This document shows, piece by piece, positions 1-11,704 of a stretch of DNA of 64,000 nt (positions are counted from its first letter, which is position 1; every line of letters starts with the position of its first letter). The position numbers were made by a program, and so were the translations under genes. The notes under the pieces are model-generated. The model had not been told where the DNA came from. It saw nothing but the letters and a program-made list of their open reading frames with translations, and did not search any database. The stretch is from NCBI GenBank assembly GCA_003255065.1, contig QAOA01001470.1, positions 19,022-83,021 on the forward strand, read 5' to 3'. Source of the stretch: Cercis canadensis. Lineage: Eukaryota; Streptophyta; Magnoliopsida; Fabales; Fabaceae.

Positions 1-509
1 GCAGCAGCAGCCTAGATATGATCCGTACTCCAACACTTACAACCCTGGTTGGAGGGATCATCCAAATTTCAGATATGGCAATGCTGCAGCACCACAACAG
101 CAGTCCTCCCAACAACAGCCACAGCAACAGCAGCAGTATAGGCAACCTTGGCAACAACAGAGTCAATTTCAGCCAGCCAGGCAGAGCCAGTTTCAACAAA
201 ACAGGCCACCATTCCAGCAGCAGCCTACGCAGCCAGCCAACCCATCAACATCCAAACCTGAGCCTTCATTGGAAGATTTGGTGAAGCAGATGGCCACCAG
301 CAACATCCAGTTCCAGCAGAGGGCAGAGTCCACCATGCAGAATCTGGAAATGCAGATTGGACAATTGGCATCATCTGTGAGTCAATTGCAATCCCAAGGT
401 TCTGGCACCCTTCCTTCTCAGACCATTCCTAACCCCAATTCGAAAAATGTGAGTGCAGTCACTCTTAGGAGTGGCTAGTCAATTCCAGACCCTGCACTTG
501 CAGTTCAGA
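1..509 (+). mobile_element. Gag fragment of an Athila-like Ty3/Gypsy element (fossil)
   Basis: The plus strand reads as the carboxy part of a plant Gypsy gag: a glutamine-rich linker, then SLEDLVKQMATSNIQFQQ and a coiled stretch, ending at the conserved VTLRSG block that precedes the protease in this lineage. The same blocks occur in elements A and B on the other strand, so this is a third related element, in opposite orientation to its neighbours. It enters from beyond the window's left edge and stops near position 509, where a leader/PBS fragment of the A family begins. Gag would form the virus-like particle; this copy is a broken fossil. Family assignment is firm; the exact left junction cannot be seen. 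Confidence 0.8.
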
Positions 510-620
510 GTCAAAATGCAAGGAAAACAAGGGAGAAATTGGAGCAAATGACTAAAATTCACACAATGAACTTAAAATCATCAACTAACATTAACATTCC
601 CCGGCAACGGTGTCAAAATT
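510..620 (-). mobile_element. Leader and PBS fragment of a second A-family copy
   Basis: About 110 bp match the segment just inside the 5' LTR of element A (10010-10122). The segment includes a primer-binding site at 599-615, which on the minus strand is nearly complementary to the 3' end of plant tRNA-Asp. It directly abuts the LTR at 621-2137 on that LTR's 5'-leader side. The LTR therefore looks like the 5' LTR of a lost copy as well as the 3' LTR of element A. Confidence 0.75.
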
Positions 621-2137
621 TGATTGGTGTTGTCACTTAACCAATTAAATTAAACCGAATCCCCTAATTAGAATGCAATAGAGGGCACAATCCGAGTTTG
701 TCTCACAAGGAATGCAATATGTAATCAATAATTTCAAGCTAAAAAGAGGGGATTTTTGAAACAAGATTATAATAGTAAATTGCAGAATTAAACAAAGATT
801 AATGTAGTTGATTAAAGGCGTAACCTAGCTAGACATCCATCAAAAACTGGTTTGATTCATCCTAGATTAACATGAGTGATTAAGTCTTAATATAACAATG
901 CTAANGAGTTTAATCACAACCAAAATCTCTAATTGTGACTAATTATTCCTACTAAGTTATCACTTAGAATTCGATTAACCACATACAATCACTAGTCTTG
1001 TAATCACAAAGACTAAGCATTAGTGATTAATCTAAAAACCGAACATCAATTAACATAGCATAGCTTCTTTGAATTCTAACCACAGATTAAAGATTGATCA
1101 ATCTAAATTCTATTTCTTACTTCAATATCCATATAAATCACAAAGATCTCCATGAATTCATACAAAGATTAAAGCAAGGCAGAAATTCAAAGAAGAAGAA
1201 ATTGCATTAAGTTTAATCCAATTAAGAACATAATCTCAAAATCAAAATCGAATTTAATCAAGAGTCTAACTTGGTTACAAGGATTCTACTCCTCCATGGT
1301 CATGAAATCCAAGCTCCAATGGAGAAGTGTAGTCCTAAATCAAAGAGCTCCAAAATTTTCAAGAGAGAAAACAAAAGCTGCACCAAGCTCCAATGGAGAA
1401 GTGCAGTCATAAATCAAAAAGCTCCAAAATTTTTAAGAGATTAAACAAAAGTTGCCTAATCTAGCAATGATAACTCGTCTACCTCCTTTCTCTGCTTATA
1501 ACTTCCTAAATTTTATGCACACCTAATTTACCCCTAACCTAGTTTAAACCTCTGGACCTCAGCTTCAAATGGTCTCCGGTTTGGGCCTAATTGGGCCTGA
1601 ATTGAGGAAGTTAAGTCCATCTAGGTCCGTATAGGTCTCTGGACTAATCATCCATTTTTGATAGGAAATAAGACCATCTTAACTTCATAATTTGTTGAAC
1701 CAGACTTCATAACAATTGAAGCCCTACGCCTTAGATTTCCAATGGGACCAGTTTCAAGTTCATACGACATGTACAACACAAGTTATGGTCCAAACACTGC
1801 ATGCAGGTCAGGATCCAGTGGCAGCAACTCTACTCTGACTTCTGGGTTAAATTTGATCCACTGAATGTCTAAATTGGCCTTGGAGGTCTGAATGAAAGTT
1901 GTAGATAATCCTCTTAGCTTTCCTACAAGGCAAGAATCACAATTTTTAGACATCCATAACTAAAGATATACCCAACATACAGAATAGTATCAAAACCCTA
2001 ATAACGCTGAAAAACACACTTAAGGCCAATTTAAACATAATTAATGAAATATGACCCAAGCCCAATCAAATAAGCCCAAAATAGGATTAGAAGGTTAAAA
2101 ATGGGGATTAATTAATATATAAAAGTACTATTCATCA
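621..2137 (-). repeat. LTR of element A (3' LTR), 1517 bp
   Basis: It matches 10123-11577 over its length. On the minus strand it starts TGATGAATAG and ends CACCAATCA, giving TGAT/ATCA inverted ends. The polypurine tract (GTGTGGGGGAATTT on the minus strand) abuts it at 2138-2151. It is longer than its partner mainly because a 74-bp block (1309-1382) is repeated in tandem at 1383-1456. An N lies at 905. Confidence 0.92.
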
Positions 2138-3742
2138 AATTCCCCCACACTTATCCTTTGCACGTCCGGGGCAAACTAGAGTTAAAACTAGGAAAGAAGG
2201 AAAACAACTAAGAGTTCATTTCCCAACAACAACTTTCAAGAATGCAAAAGTTAAGTGAGCAAGAAGAACAATCAAGAATTTAAAAGAATCAAAACAATCA
2301 TGAATCTATTTCTTGCACTTTTAATCAACAAGCATGGTGAATTCAAATGAAGTGAAGAACTAAGAAATATAGAACCTCACACAAGATACATTCTCAATCC
2401 CTCAAGTGTTTAAGGGGGTTATTGTTTCACTCAAATCACATCATGACAATTTGCACTACCATAAGCTTGCTTATTTTCTAATCTTCACTACTTTAAACAC
2501 ATGCATGCACAAATCAGAAGGACTTTATTTAAGGATGTAATGGGGTCAAGGACCAAGGGAAAAGAAAGAATGAAATATGGATATGGCAAATTAAAACCAA
2601 AGAGAGCATGAGAACATTAGAAATGATGAGTCAAAACCAACACTAAGCACAAAAATACACCCAAAAGCTCTATGCAATTTTCTTTACACACTTCTTCCTC
2701 TTTGGAAGGCAAACCACTACTTTTATTCTCTTTTTCTTTACATTTTCTTTTTCTGATTTTTTTTTTAAACAGAATTTTCTTTTCTTTTTTCTTTTGGCTA
2801 ACATTTCTTTGTCTTTACATTTCATATAGCCATTTTCCTTCAAATTTCACAAATCCTCCCCCCACACTTAGAACTTTGTCCGTCCCGGACAAATAGAACT
2901 CATCAATTGATAAACCAATGCTTTCATCCTCCCTAAGGTAGATAGAAACATGGTTTTACAAAACTTGCAATGAGCTAAATGAAAGAATGGAAAAAAAAAA
3001 TAGGCTCAAGGGGGAAATCAAGGGAAATGATGTTAGGAATGTTATTTGGCTATCTAGCTAGAAAAAAGAAAATATGGCCTTCATCACATTCATGCATGCA
3101 AATGACAATGTAGTCTCAAAAAGAAGCAAAGCAAGTTCTAGAGCAACAAACATCATGAGCACAATACACACAAAAAAGGAATATAGAATGACAATAGGTT
3201 CAAAAACTCACTAGGTATGCTCCATCAAACTTAATCCATCACATCAAATTCCATCACCAAATTAGCTAACTAAAAGATGTAAGAATCTATTCAACCATGC
3301 TAGAAACTTCAAAATGACAATTGCTTCAAGCTCATAAATTCTACAATTCTCAAAGTGCTATGGAAAATGCAAAAAGGAAAGGTGGAAAGATGAGTAGAAT
3401 GAGAGTAAAGCAAAACACCAAAACAGAATGGAAAACAACTAGGAAAAAGGTGGGATAGCGAATCAAGAAAGGATATTGAACCAGAATTCTGCACAGAAGC
3501 TCAAGAAGAAGCGTGAACAGAATCTGGAACATGCTGAACCACACCAAAACAGCAAACAGAGAAGGGAAGAATAACATAAAACACAAAATAGACACGTAAA
3601 ACAGAACCAACAAACAAAATTAAAAACATCAACAGAACAAAACTAAACAACAAGAACAGAAAATTAACATAATCCGAAAGAACAACAAAAACAGAAACAT
3701 AATAACATAAACATAATCCGAAAGAACTCCCCTGAAGCTCAA
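2138..3742 (-). other. Element A 3' non-coding region with two polypurine-tract modules
   Basis: No coding sequence or env-like frame is supported here; the apparent small frames are low-complexity A/T-rich shadows. A module of about 40 bp (TTGTCCGGGACGGACAA-like inverted repeat followed by AAGTGTGGGGG on the minus strand) occurs twice. One copy abuts the LTR at 2138-2178; the other is at 2855-2896. The LTR-adjacent one is the priming polypurine tract by position. Confidence 0.7.
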
Positions 3743-6700
3743 TCAAGTTGGGTAGATGGCATCACTCAAAGCCACTTCCTCAACCAAACTCTCATCTCCA
3801 CCATGGAACTTCTTAAGTCGATGTCCATTGACCTTAAAGGTCTTCCCCGTAGTCACATCTTGGATTTCAACTGCACCATAAGCAAAAATATTAGTAACAA
3901 CAAAGGGTCCCTCCCATCGGGATCTCAATTTACCTGGCCACAACTTGAGGCGAAAGTTGTATAGAAGTACTTTCTCCCCCACTTGGAATTCCTTCCGAAG
4001 GATCAACTTATCATGAAAGGCCTTAGTCTTCTCTTTGTACAGCCGAGAGTTCTCATAGGCCTCTAATCGGAGTTCCTCTAACTCATGAAGTTATAACTTC
4101 CTCTCGACTCCTGCTAGTCCTATGTCCATGTTGGAAGCCCTAACTGCCCAATACGCCCGATGCTCTAACTCCACTGGTAAGTGACATGCCTTCCCAAAGA
4201 CAAACCTATAAGGCGACATGCCTATAGGTGTCTTGTAGGCGGTCTAATATGCCCATAAAGCATCCTCCAACCTCTTACTCCAATCCTTTCTATCCGGCCT
4301 CACAGTTTTCTCCAAAATTCTCTTAACCTCTCGATTAGAGACTTCGGCTTAGCCATTCGTCTGAGGATGGTAAGGGGTGGAAGTCTTGTGGAAAACTCCA
4401 TACTTGCTTAGCAAGGTCTTCATGTGCCGGTTGCAGAAGTGTGATCCTTGATCACTGATGATCGCTTTGGGTATGCCAAACCTGCAAAAGATATGTGATC
4501 TAACAAACTCGACAACCACATGAGAATCATCAGTCCTTGTGGGAATAGCCTCCACCCACTTGGAAACATAATCCACAGCCAATAGAATATAAACAAAGCC
4601 AACGGAAATAGGAAATGGACCCATAAAATCAATACCCCAAACATCAAAAAGCTCACAGAACAACAAAGGTTGTTGGGGCATCTCATTCCTATGAGTTATA
4701 TTCCCTAATTTTTGGCATTGCTCACAAGATTTACAAAAGGCATATGCATCATGAAACAAAGTGGACCAATCCTAGCTTTTCTCTGAGGACCAAAATGGTT
4801 TCCATAAGCACAGAATGGAATTCATGGTTAGGCACACATCTCCTAATTATTTGATAACTACAGAATCTCCACAAATAAGGATCATCCCACACATAATATT
4901 TAGCCTCACTCTTAAATTTATCAATCTGTGCACGTGTGAGGTGTGCAGGCAAAGCATGAGCAACCAGATAATTAACAATATCAACAAACCAGGGAAACTC
5001 ACCATGCAGTCCTAAAAGCTGCTCGTCAGGGAATGAATCCTGAATGGGAAACTGCTCATCAGAATCTCTCTGGATCCGAATCAGGTGGTCAGCAACTACA
5101 TTCTCTGCTCCACTCCTATCTTTAATCTCAAGGTTGAACTCTTGGAGAAGGAGCATCCATCTGATCAATCTGGGTTTGGCATCTGGTTTCTTTAGGAGGA
5201 ACTTGAGTGCTGCATGGTCAGAAAAAATCACCACATGAGAACAAAGCAAGTAAGATCTAAATTTATCTAAAGCAAAGACAATTGCTAAAAGCTCTTTCTC
5301 GGTTGTGGTGTAGTTTGCTTGGGTAGAATCAAGTGTCCTCGAGGCATAGTAAATCACATGATGGGCCTTACAAACCCTCTGGGCAAGGACTGCTCCCACT
5401 GCATAGTTGGATGCATCACACATCAACTCAAATGGTAGCGTCCAATCGGGAGGTCGGATGATGGGAGTAGAAGTGAGAGCCTTCTTGAGGTGATCAAATG
5501 CATCCTTGCAAGGTTGGCTGAAAATGAAATCCACATCCTTTTACAGCAGGTTGGACATCGGGACGGCAATCTTGCTGAAATCACGAATGAAGCGCCGGTA
5601 GAATCCTGCATGACCAAGAAATGAACGAACTTCCCGCACGCATGCGGGGTAAGGCAAAGAAGAAATAACATCAATCTTAGCAGGATCTACCTCTAAGCCT
5701 TTGCTAGAGACTACATGTCCTAGGACTATACCTTGTTCTACCATAAAATGACACTTTTCAAAATTCAGAACGAGATTAGTCTCTATACACCTATGCAAAA
5801 CTCTAGATAAGCTAAATAGGCAGTCATCAAAGGAAGAGCCATATACAGTAAAATCATCCATGAATACCTCCATACAATGCTCTATAAAATTAGAAAATAT
5901 ACTAATTATGCAACGTTAGAAGGTACCTGGGGCATTGCAAAGACCAAATGGCATCTGCTGGTATGCAAAGGTGCCGAAGGGGCAGGTAAAGGAGGTCTTT
6001 TCCTGATCCTCCGGTGCAATGTGAATCTGGAAATAACTAGTGAATCCATCCAGAAAGCAATAGTGGGACTTTCCTGCCAGCCGCTCCAACATCTGATCAA
6101 TAAATGGAAGTGGGTAATGATCCTTGCGGGTAGCCTGATTAAGCCGTCTGTAATCAATACAGACCCTCCAGCTATTCTGAACTCGAGTGGGAATGAGCTC
6201 ATCATGCTGGTTCTTCACCACTGTCACTCCCGACTTCTTTGGAACAACTTGCACTGGGCTCACCCACTTGCTATTTGAGATTGGGTAAATAATTCCAGCT
6301 TGAAGAAGCTTGGTTATCTATTTCTTGACCACATCCAGAATCAGTGGATTGAATCTCCTTTGTAGCTACCTCACTGCCTTAGCATCTTCCTCAAGTAGAA
6401 TTCTGTGCATGCAGGTAGAAGGACTGATGCCAGGTATATCTGCCAGTGTCCACCCAATTGCCTTCTTGTTCACTCTTAGAATGTGCAACAACCTTGCTTC
6501 TTGCTCAGGTTGAAGGTTCTTGGCAATAATAACTGGCAGCTGCTCATTATCCTCTAAAAATGTATAAGTCAAATGCTCAGGGAGGGGTTTAAGCTCCAGT
6601 TTGGGTGGCTACTCTATGGAAGGAAGTAAGGTCTTGGCTGCAGCCTCTAGTGCATAAATCTCCCCCTCACACTTGGCATCAACTACCACTGCAGGATCAT

Positions 6701-6935
6701 TAACTACTCCATCAACTACTTCAATAGCCTCTGTGGTAGAATCATTGCTCTCTAAAAATTCAGTAATCCCTAAGCAAACATAGCAAACAGAATCACTATC
6801 AGAGTCACAACAAATTGAATCATCCAAGAACAGCAACTCAGGGGATTCAAAGGGAAGACTATCATCAACCTCATCAACTAACTCATCAATAATATCAATG
6901 CAGTAAACAGAATGGTCTTCCATGGGATATTTCAT
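3743..6935 (-). mobile_element. Element A pol region: reverse transcriptase, RNase H, integrase (fossil)
   Basis: Going down the minus strand: an acidic linker after the protease (6935-6609); RT with WRVCIDYRRLN, FTCPFGTFAY and MPFGLCNAP (6263-5916), then the catalytic block as FMDDFTVYG (5873-5841); RNase H with FELMCDASNYAVGAVLAQR and TTEKELLAIVFALDKF (about 5440-5250); integrase zinc-binding end and core with [15 protein letters not shown] and YHPQTNG (4759-4349); and an integrase tail with RWEGPFVV and NGHRLK ending at 3743. This is the Gypsy domain order RT-RH-IN. No chromodomain follows. The frame is interrupted in several places, so this is a fossil polyprotein. Confidence 0.88.
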
Positions 6936-6953
6936 GGCATCAAGGATATTAAA

Positions 6954-9116
6954 CTACACTATACTATCACCAAACTCCATTGAAAGAGTTCCAGAATGGA
7001 CATCTATCTTGGTTCTAGCAGTCTTGAGGAAAGGTCTCCCAAGGATGATTGTATTCTTGCTGTTTGTTGATTCACCCTCTATGTCTAGGATGTAGAAGTC
7101 AGCAGGGAAAAATAACTCATTAACCCGAACTAGTACATCCTCAATCAGGCCTGCAGGGTATGCATTGCTTCTGTTTGCTAGTTGGATCACCACTCCTGTT
7201 GGCTGCAAGGGTCCCAATCCAAGTGAATGAAAAACTGACTTGGGCATGACATTGATAGAAGCTCCAAGGTCCAACATAGCATCCTCAAACTTACAGTTTC
7301 CAATGACACAAGGTATGGTAAAAGTTCCAGGATCTTGGCATTTCTTAGGTATAGGTTGAATGAGGGCAAAAACATTTTGGCCCATACTGACCCATTCATT
7401 GCCCTTTAACTTCCTCTTGTGAGTGCACAACTCCTTCAGGAACCTTGCATACTTTGGAATCTGCTTGATTGCCTCTAACAGTGGAATGTTAATTTCAACT
7501 CTCCTAAATGTCTCCAGAAGTTCCCTTTCTTTCTCTGTCTCATCCAACTTTTTGGATTGAAAGGCTCTCTGTGGGAAAGGCAGAGGAACATAATGAGTGT
7601 TCTTATGATGTTGTAGCATCTCTAGAGTGCTAGAGTTAGAATTGCTATGGTCAACAACAAGCTTATCTTGCACATTTGGCTTGCTCTGACCACTGTTGGA
7701 ATGGTTGGCTGCAGGTGCAGGGGTAGGGTTAGGAATTTCCTTACCACTCCTAAAGGTGATTGCATTCACATTCTTCCCAATTGGATTAGGAACTGTTTGA
7801 GAGGGAAGGTTACCAGAACCTTGAGCTTGTAGTTGACTAATGGATGAAGCCAATTGGCCAATTTGAGTCTCCAAATTCTGAATGGTAGCTCCAGTGCTCT
7901 GCTGGAATTGGAGGTTATTGGCTGCTAATTATTTCATAAGCTCTTCTAGGTTAGGTGTAGATTGGTTAGAAGTGGAAGCTTGCTGGTTGGCAAGATGGAA
8001 AAGTTGTTTGTTTTGAAAGCCTGGTGGTCTATTTTGGTATGACTAGTAAGGCTGAGGATTAGGTTGCTATTGTGGTTGCATGTTATTGCCATATCTCAAG
8101 TTTGGATGGTCTCTCCAACCAGGGTTATATGTGGTAGAGAAAGGGTCATGTCTTGGTTGGTGAGACTGGTAGTACTGAGATTGGGAATACTGAGGCTTGT
8201 AGGAAAAAATATTGGCTGCAGCTGCTGTTTGGTTAGGGAAGGCAGAGATATCCTCTTGAAGGGTAGGACAAGCATCCGTGCAATGAGAAGAACAAGAACA
8301 TATGCCACAAACTCGGATTGGTTGCACTGGCTGCACTGGTGGCATGGTTGGCTGTTGATGTTTTCCCATGGCTAATTGTCTCACCAATGAGGTTAACTCA
8401 TCAAGCCTATGTTCCATCATCTGTTAGTCAGCAGGGTGCACATTAACCTCATTGACCCCTCTATTGGCAGAATGCATCCTAGTGCCAAACTGTTTGGAAT
8501 TGGCAGCCATATTAGAGATCAAATCCCTAGCTGCAGCAGGTGTCTTATCCACCAATGCTCCTCCACTAGCAAAATCAATATTGCTCCTCTCCATAGGCAT
8601 TAGACCCTCATAAAAATATTGAATTAAGAGTTGGTCACTAATCTGATAGTGGGGACAACTTGAGCACAATCTATTGAACCTTTCCCAGTATTCATGCAAG
8701 GTCTCTCTTGGAAGCTGCCTTATACCACAAATGTCATTTCTAATTGAAGCAGTCCTAGAGGCAGGGTAAAACTTCTCCAAAAAGAGTCTCTTCATCCCAT
8801 TCCAATTTGTCACTGAGCCTTGTGAGAGATAGTAGAGCCAATCCTTTGCAGCATCCGCAAGGGAAAAAGGAAATGCCCTCAATTTAATGTCCTCCTCAGA
8901 AACTCCTTGTGGCTTCATTGTTGAACAAACCACATGGAATTCCTTCAAGTGCTTATGGGGATCCTCACCTGCAAGACCATGAAATCTAGGCAACAAGTGT
9001 ATCAATCCGGACTTGAGTTCAAAAGAAGCATCTAACTCAGGGTATTGGATGCCTAAAGGTTGGGATGTCACATCTGGGGCAACAAGGTCCTTAAGAGTCC
9101 TAGGTCTAACATGCAT
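6954..9116 (-). mobile_element. Element A gag-protease region (fossil)
   Basis: The capsid domain (retrotransposon gag family) lies at 9116-8424, beginning MHVRPRTLKDLVAPD and containing AFPFSLADAAKDWLYYL and the YWERFNRLC block. A zinc knuckle of C-x2-C-x4-H-x4-C spacing follows near 8312-8268 (CGICSCSSHCTDAC), then a glutamine/asparagine-rich linker. The carboxy part (7874-6954) holds the ITFRSG block and an aspartic protease with LDLGASINVMP and IILGRPFLKTA. Capsid would package the RNA and the protease would cut the polyprotein. Domain order is complete; the region as a whole is broken. Confidence 0.88.
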
Positions 9117-10100
9117 ATCTCACAATCAATATCACATAAATCATTGCAAGAAGACTGAGTCATACATCATGCACACAAGGTTGGCAGAATGCCAAAACAC
9201 ACTAAAATAAGAACACAACACAGAAATAGGGACAAAAAATGGCTAAAACAGAAGGTAATCGACAGAAAGTAATCAGCAAAAAGTAATTGACAGAAAGTAA
9301 TTAGCAGAAAGTAAACGACATAAAGTAATTAACAGAAAGTAATCAGCAGAAAGTAAAAGACATAAAGTAATTAACAGAAATTAAATGACAAAAAGTAAAT
9401 GACAGAAAGTAAATGACAGAAAGTAATCGACAGAAATTAAATGACATAAAGTAAATGACATAAATTAAACGACAAAAAGTAAATGACAAAAAGTAAATAT
9501 GATAAAGTAAATGACAGAAAGTAATCCGAATTTAACAAAGTAATCAATTCAAGGAATCAACTAATTCAAGCCAAAATAAAGGAAAAACAAGGGGGAAATG
9601 GAACCAAATCACCAAAATTCATACAGGGGACTTGAATTGCACTAAAATACACTAAAACAGAATTAACACACACAGGGTGACAGAATTGCACTAAAATGAA
9701 AACATACAAAATGCACTAAACAAAGGCAAAAAGAGATCAAAATAACACTAGTTGACCCATCTAAACATTTTTTAAAATTTTTCTACCACCACAGGGTGAA
9801 ATCTGAGACTAAATGGAACTCAAAAATCAAATAAAAAATGTTTAAGAAATAGAAAAGTGGTCAAAACAGTGGAATTTGACTTAAAAACACAGACCTCATA
9901 GCCATAGGTAATGACTATTGATTGTTGGCCCCTTTTCCTTCAACTGACCAAGTTTTAGGTCAATCAAAGCAAAATATTTTGGCCAGGTACACGCGAAAAT
10001 TAGTGAATCAAGCCAAAATGCAAGGAAAACAAGGGGGAAATGGGAGCAAATGACTAGAATTCACACAATGAACTTAAAATCATCAACTAACATTAACATT
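9117..10100 (-). other. Element A 5' leader
   Basis: This untranslated region lies between PBS and gag. It aligns with the leader of element B (about 15540-16094), except that A carries an inserted 14-bp tandem array (9255-9529). No open frame of note is seen. Confidence 0.75.
9255..9529. repeat. 14-bp tandem array, about 19.6 copies, in the leader of element A
   Basis: The unit is GTAATCGACAGAAA and variants (GTAAATGACAGAAA, GTAATTAACAGAAA). Nineteen consecutive 14-base units run from 9255 to 9520, then a partial unit to 9529. There are no insertions between units, only base changes. The leader of element B has no such array. Confidence 0.93.
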
Positions 10101-10117
10101 CCTTGGCAACGGCGCCA
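10101..10117 (-). other. Primer-binding site of element A (tRNA-Asp type)
   Basis: The plus strand reads CCTTGGCAACGGCGCCA, close to the 3' end of plant tRNA-Asp with its CCA, so the minus-strand element can pair with that tRNA. It lies 5 bases inside the LTR end at 10123. Confidence 0.87.
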
Positions 10118-10122
10118 AAATT

Positions 10123-11577
10123 TGATTGGTAATGTCGCTTAACCAATTAAATTAAACCGAATCCCCTAATTAGAATGCAATAGAGGACATAATCCGGGTT
10201 TGTCTCACAAGGAATGCAATGTGTAATCAATAATTTCAAGTTAAAAACATGGGTTTTTTGAAACAAGATTATAATAGTATATTGCAGAATTAAACAAAGA
10301 TTAATGTAGTTGATTAAAGGCGTAACCTAGCTAGACATCCATCAAAAACCGGTTTGATTCATCCTAGATTAACATGAGTGATTAAGTCTTAATGTAGCAA
10401 TACTAATTGAGTTTAATCACAACCGAAATCTCTAATTGTGACTAATTATTCCTACTAAGTTATCACTTAGAATTCGATTAACCACATACAATCACTAATC
10501 TTGTAATCACAAAGACTAAGCAATTAGTGATTAATCTAAAAACCGAACATCAATTAACATAGCATAGCTTCTTTGAATTCTAACCACAGATTAAAGATTG
10601 ATCAATCTAAATTCTATTTCTTACTTCAATATTTATATAAATCACAAAGATCTCCATGAATTCATACAAAGATTAAAGCAAGGTAGAAATTCAAAGAAGA
10701 AGAAATTGCATTAAGTTTAATCCAATTAAGAACATAATCTCAAAATCAAAACCGAATTTAATCAGGAGTCTAACTTGGTTACAAGGATTCTACTCCTCCA
10801 TGGTCATGAAATCCAAGCTCATATGGAGAAGTGCAGTCATAAATCAAAGAGCTCCATAATTTTTAAGAGAGAAAACAAAAGCTGACTAGTCTAGCAATGA
10901 TAACTCGTCTACCTCCTCTCTCTGCTTATAACTTCCTAAATTTTATGCACACCTAATTTACCCCTAACCTAGTTTAAACCTCTGGACCTCAGCTTCAAAT
11001 GGGCTCCGGTTTGGGCCTAATTGGGCCTGAATTGAGGAAGTTAAGCCCATTTAAGTCCATCTAGGTCCGTATAGGTCTCTGAACTAATCATCCATTTTTG
11101 ATAGGAAATAAGACCATCTTAACTTCATAATTTGTTGAACCAGACTGCATAACAGTTGAAGTCCTATGCCTTAGCTTTCCAATGGGACCAGATTCAAGTT
11201 CATACGACATGTACAACACAAGTTATGGTCCAAACACTGCATGCAGGTCAGGATCCAGTGGCAGCAACTCTACTCTGACTTCCAGGTTAAATTTGATCCA
11301 CTGAATGTCTAAATTGGCCTTGGAGGTCTGAATGAAAGTTGTAGATAATCCTCTTAGCTTTCCTACAAGGCAAGAATCACAATTTTTAGACATCCATAAC
11401 TAAAGATATATCCAAAATACAGAATAGTATCAAAATCCTAATAATGCTGAAAAACACACTTAAGCCCAATTTGAACATAATTAATGAAATATGACCCAAG
11501 CCCAATCAAATAAGCCCAAAATAGGATTAGGAGGTTAAAAATGATGATTAATTAATATATAAAAATATTGTTCATCA
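10123..11577 (-). repeat. LTR of element A (5' LTR), 1455 bp
   Basis: Partner of 621-2137, with TGAT/ATCA ends. Its outer end (11577) abuts gag-pol sequence of element B, so A entered B or a B-derived site. No convincing 5-bp target duplication is found, because the sequence left of 621 is a leader fragment and not the original flank. Confidence 0.92.
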
Positions 11578-11704
11578 CTTCTTCCTCCAATAAAATTTGA
11601 TACATGCAGGTGGAGGGGCTAATACTAGGAATGTTTGCAAGGGTCCAACCGATTCCTTTCTTACGCTGCTTCGAAATCTACAACAACTTCTCTTCTTGCT
11701 TAGG

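Larger units (their letters stand above)
621..11577 (-). mobile_element. Element A: near full-length Athila-like Ty3/Gypsy retrotransposon (fossil)
   Basis: In minus-strand order: 5' LTR (10123-11577), tRNA-Asp type PBS (10101-10117), leader (9117-10100), gag (about 9116-6954, with protease at its end), pol (RT, RNase H, integrase; about 6570-3743), a 1.6-kb non-coding 3' region, polypurine tract, and 3' LTR (621-2137). The tRNA-Asp primer, the gag-pro motif set and the long 3' non-coding region point to the Athila branch of plant Gypsy elements; no chromodomain is seen. All domains are present in order, but the reading frames carry several breaks, roughly five to ten, so it is not active. 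The LTRs differ by about 4 percent by eye over their first 430 bp. That suggests an insertion on the order of one to two million years old at the usual plant rate of about 1.3e-8 per site per year. Confidence 0.88.

Noticed and set aside
2672-2896. Plus-strand frame as a membrane protein
   Set aside because: It is poly-T-derived Phe/Leu text in the non-coding 3' region, antisense to the element.
3309-3746. Minus-strand hydrophobic frames as an envelope-like protein in element A
   Set aside because: They overlap each other in different frames, are phenylalanine/leucine-rich because the DNA is A/T-rich, and show no signal, cysteine or transmembrane pattern of Athila env-like proteins.
9255-9529. 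CRISPR-like array
   Set aside because: The 14-bp units are contiguous without spacers and lie in a plant LTR element leader; this is an ordinary tandem array.
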